This document shows, in pieces, positions 63,471-64,000 of a stretch of 64,000 nucleotides of DNA (position 1 is the first letter of the stretch; each line of letters starts with the position of its first letter). The stretch comes from Bacillota bacterium (GTDB lineage: Bacteria > Bacillota > Clostridia > Acetivibrionales > DTU013). A program made the position numbers and the translations under genes. The notes beneath the pieces are model-generated. The model worked only from the letters and a program-made list of their open reading frames with translations. It had not been told where the DNA came from and ran no database searches. The stretch spans positions 1 to 64,000 of the forward strand of contig JAFABI010000090.1 of the NCBI GenBank assembly GCA_023426125.1. The letters are read 5' to 3'.

Positions 63471-63828
63471 TCAATATGTGGAAGGCTGCGTTTTACAACG
63501 TGAAGCGGCATGTTAGCGCTTTTTTATCACTTTTTTATGACGTTTGACTATCTGGAAGATATTTGATAGTATTACTACAAAATTACCACGCCATATTTGA
63601 AGTGAAATATATTAAAAATCCGACGATGAGGAGTTTGGAGGAAAAATTGCGGAAGAGAAGAAAAATGAAACGTGTTGCGAAGGTTGAAATAGAATAACCT
63701 GCTATCAAATTGGTTTGTACCATATTAGATAGCAGGCGCTTACTATTGGAGGAATGCTCACAGGGTCCTCCAATTGCCGTATAAATTGCCTGGGCGGCTG
63801 CCCGGTTGCCAGGATACGCCGCGGTAGA
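63471..63828. other. Gap with two hairpins
   Basis: No gene of convincing length is present. CCTGCTATC (63698-63706) pairs with GATAGCAGG (63728-63736), with further inner pairing. ATTGGAGGA (63745-63753) pairs with TCCTCCAAT (63766-63774). The hairpins lie between convergent genes and may end both transcripts, although neither has a strong T run. Confidence 0.45.
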
Positions 63829-64000
63829 TCAGCTTTGCAGGAAGCTCAGCAGTTCGCCAACCGTAGCTTCATAATAATTCAATGGCTTTACCGGCACCCC
63901 TTTTTCCATTGCCGACTTCAGCAGCAAAGAGCGTTTGGTATCTCCAATGACGATTGCCCCGATGATCCTGTCATCCTTAATGCTTATTTTGGTATAGTGC
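63829..64000 (-). CDS. C-terminal end of a NAD(P)/FAD-dependent oxidoreductase (partial)
   Basis: The last 56 codons of a minus-strand gene are visible and its start lies beyond the window. The sequence YTKISIKDDRIIGAIVIGDTKRSLLLKSAMEKG resembles the C-terminal dimerisation part of NADH-rubredoxin/nitrite reductase-like pyridine nucleotide disulfide oxidoreductases (the KDDRIxGAIxxGDT pattern). The exact enzyme cannot be decided from this fragment. Confidence 0.6.
   Translation of the reverse strand, partial: HYTKISIKDDRIIGAIVIGDTKRSLLLKSAMEKGVPVKPLNYYEATVGELLSFLQS

Noticed and set aside
63640..63700. 16-codon basic peptide with a GGAGGA site (RKRRKMKRVAKVEIE)
   Set aside because: Too short to support, with no recognisable family, in a gap with hairpins.

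Overview
The window looks like a chromosomal segment of an anaerobic, endospore-forming Clostridia-type Firmicute. The evidence is a sporulation-type LonB protease, orphan sugar-ABC permeases without their own ATPase (a Firmicute habit), a FeoA/FeoB/FeoB-associated Cys-rich trio, a DUF3842-CooT pair, strong AGGAGG-type ribosome binding sites with frequent TTG/GTG starts, and moderate GC. No tRNA, rRNA, prophage or intact transposase gene was found. The only CRISPR trace is one solitary repeat.

Layout. (1) 1-940: an IS21-like terminal repeat array and AT-rich gene debris. (2) 979-9679: a TetR-controlled catabolic operon of Gfo/Idh oxidoreductase, a PreA-PreT type flavo-iron-sulfur fusion, a 2-hydroxyacid dehydrogenase, a UxuB-like SDR, an FGGY kinase and a creatininase-family hydrolase. 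(3) 9948-10652: a small DUF3791/DUF3990 cassette whose middle gene is internally deleted. (4) 10949-19931: housekeeping genes (lonB, XRE regulator and membrane protein, nuclease, uppP, tsaD, lytic transglycosylase, DUF402, PHP phosphoesterase), with an orphan type I-C-like CRISPR repeat at 18449. (5) 20287-23028: feoA-feoB-feoB-associated ferrous iron uptake, with a structured leader and two matching operators. (6) 23068-39997: a large LacI-type regulon with enolase-superfamily enzyme, two Gfo/Idh oxidoreductases, an SDR, a sugar ABC importer, a DgaE/SelA-like PLP lyase, an AGE epimerase, two Rid proteins flanking a D-aminoacylase, and a GH2 beta-mannosidase. (7) 41067-44154: znuA-znuC-znuB-zur with a candidate Zur box. 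(8) 44654-54143: sugar isomerase, two URO-D family proteins with AraC and LacI neighbours, cyclophilin lipoprotein, DUF3842/CooT and an orphan ECF-type ATPase. (9) 54348-63470: a membrane protein, a Ca2+-type P-ATPase, and a LacI-flanked isomerase-aldolase-kinase sugar operon. The window closes inside a minus-strand oxidoreductase.

Several operons have a promoter with a palindrome placed on or beside it, so much of the regulation can be proposed from sequence: TetR (TAAC-N6-GTTA), XRE (TGTAAAGTTAACTTTACA), iron (GTTAG-N6-CTAAC), zinc (ATGCTAATTATTTGCAT), LacI (GTGCCCGGGCAC twice; GAGAAAATATT three times) and a 17-bp inverted repeat at 59076. The gaps carry at least five families of dispersed palindromic or MITE-like repeats, one with clear terminal inverted repeats and an 8-bp target duplication.

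The most novel metabolic candidates are the 24.6-40 kb cluster, where a PLP ammonia-lyase-like enzyme sits with two imine/enamine deaminase-family proteins and a D-aminoacylase beside a beta-mannosidase, and the TetR operon with its domain-permuted dihydropyrimidine-dehydrogenase-like fusion. Substrates of both are unknown.
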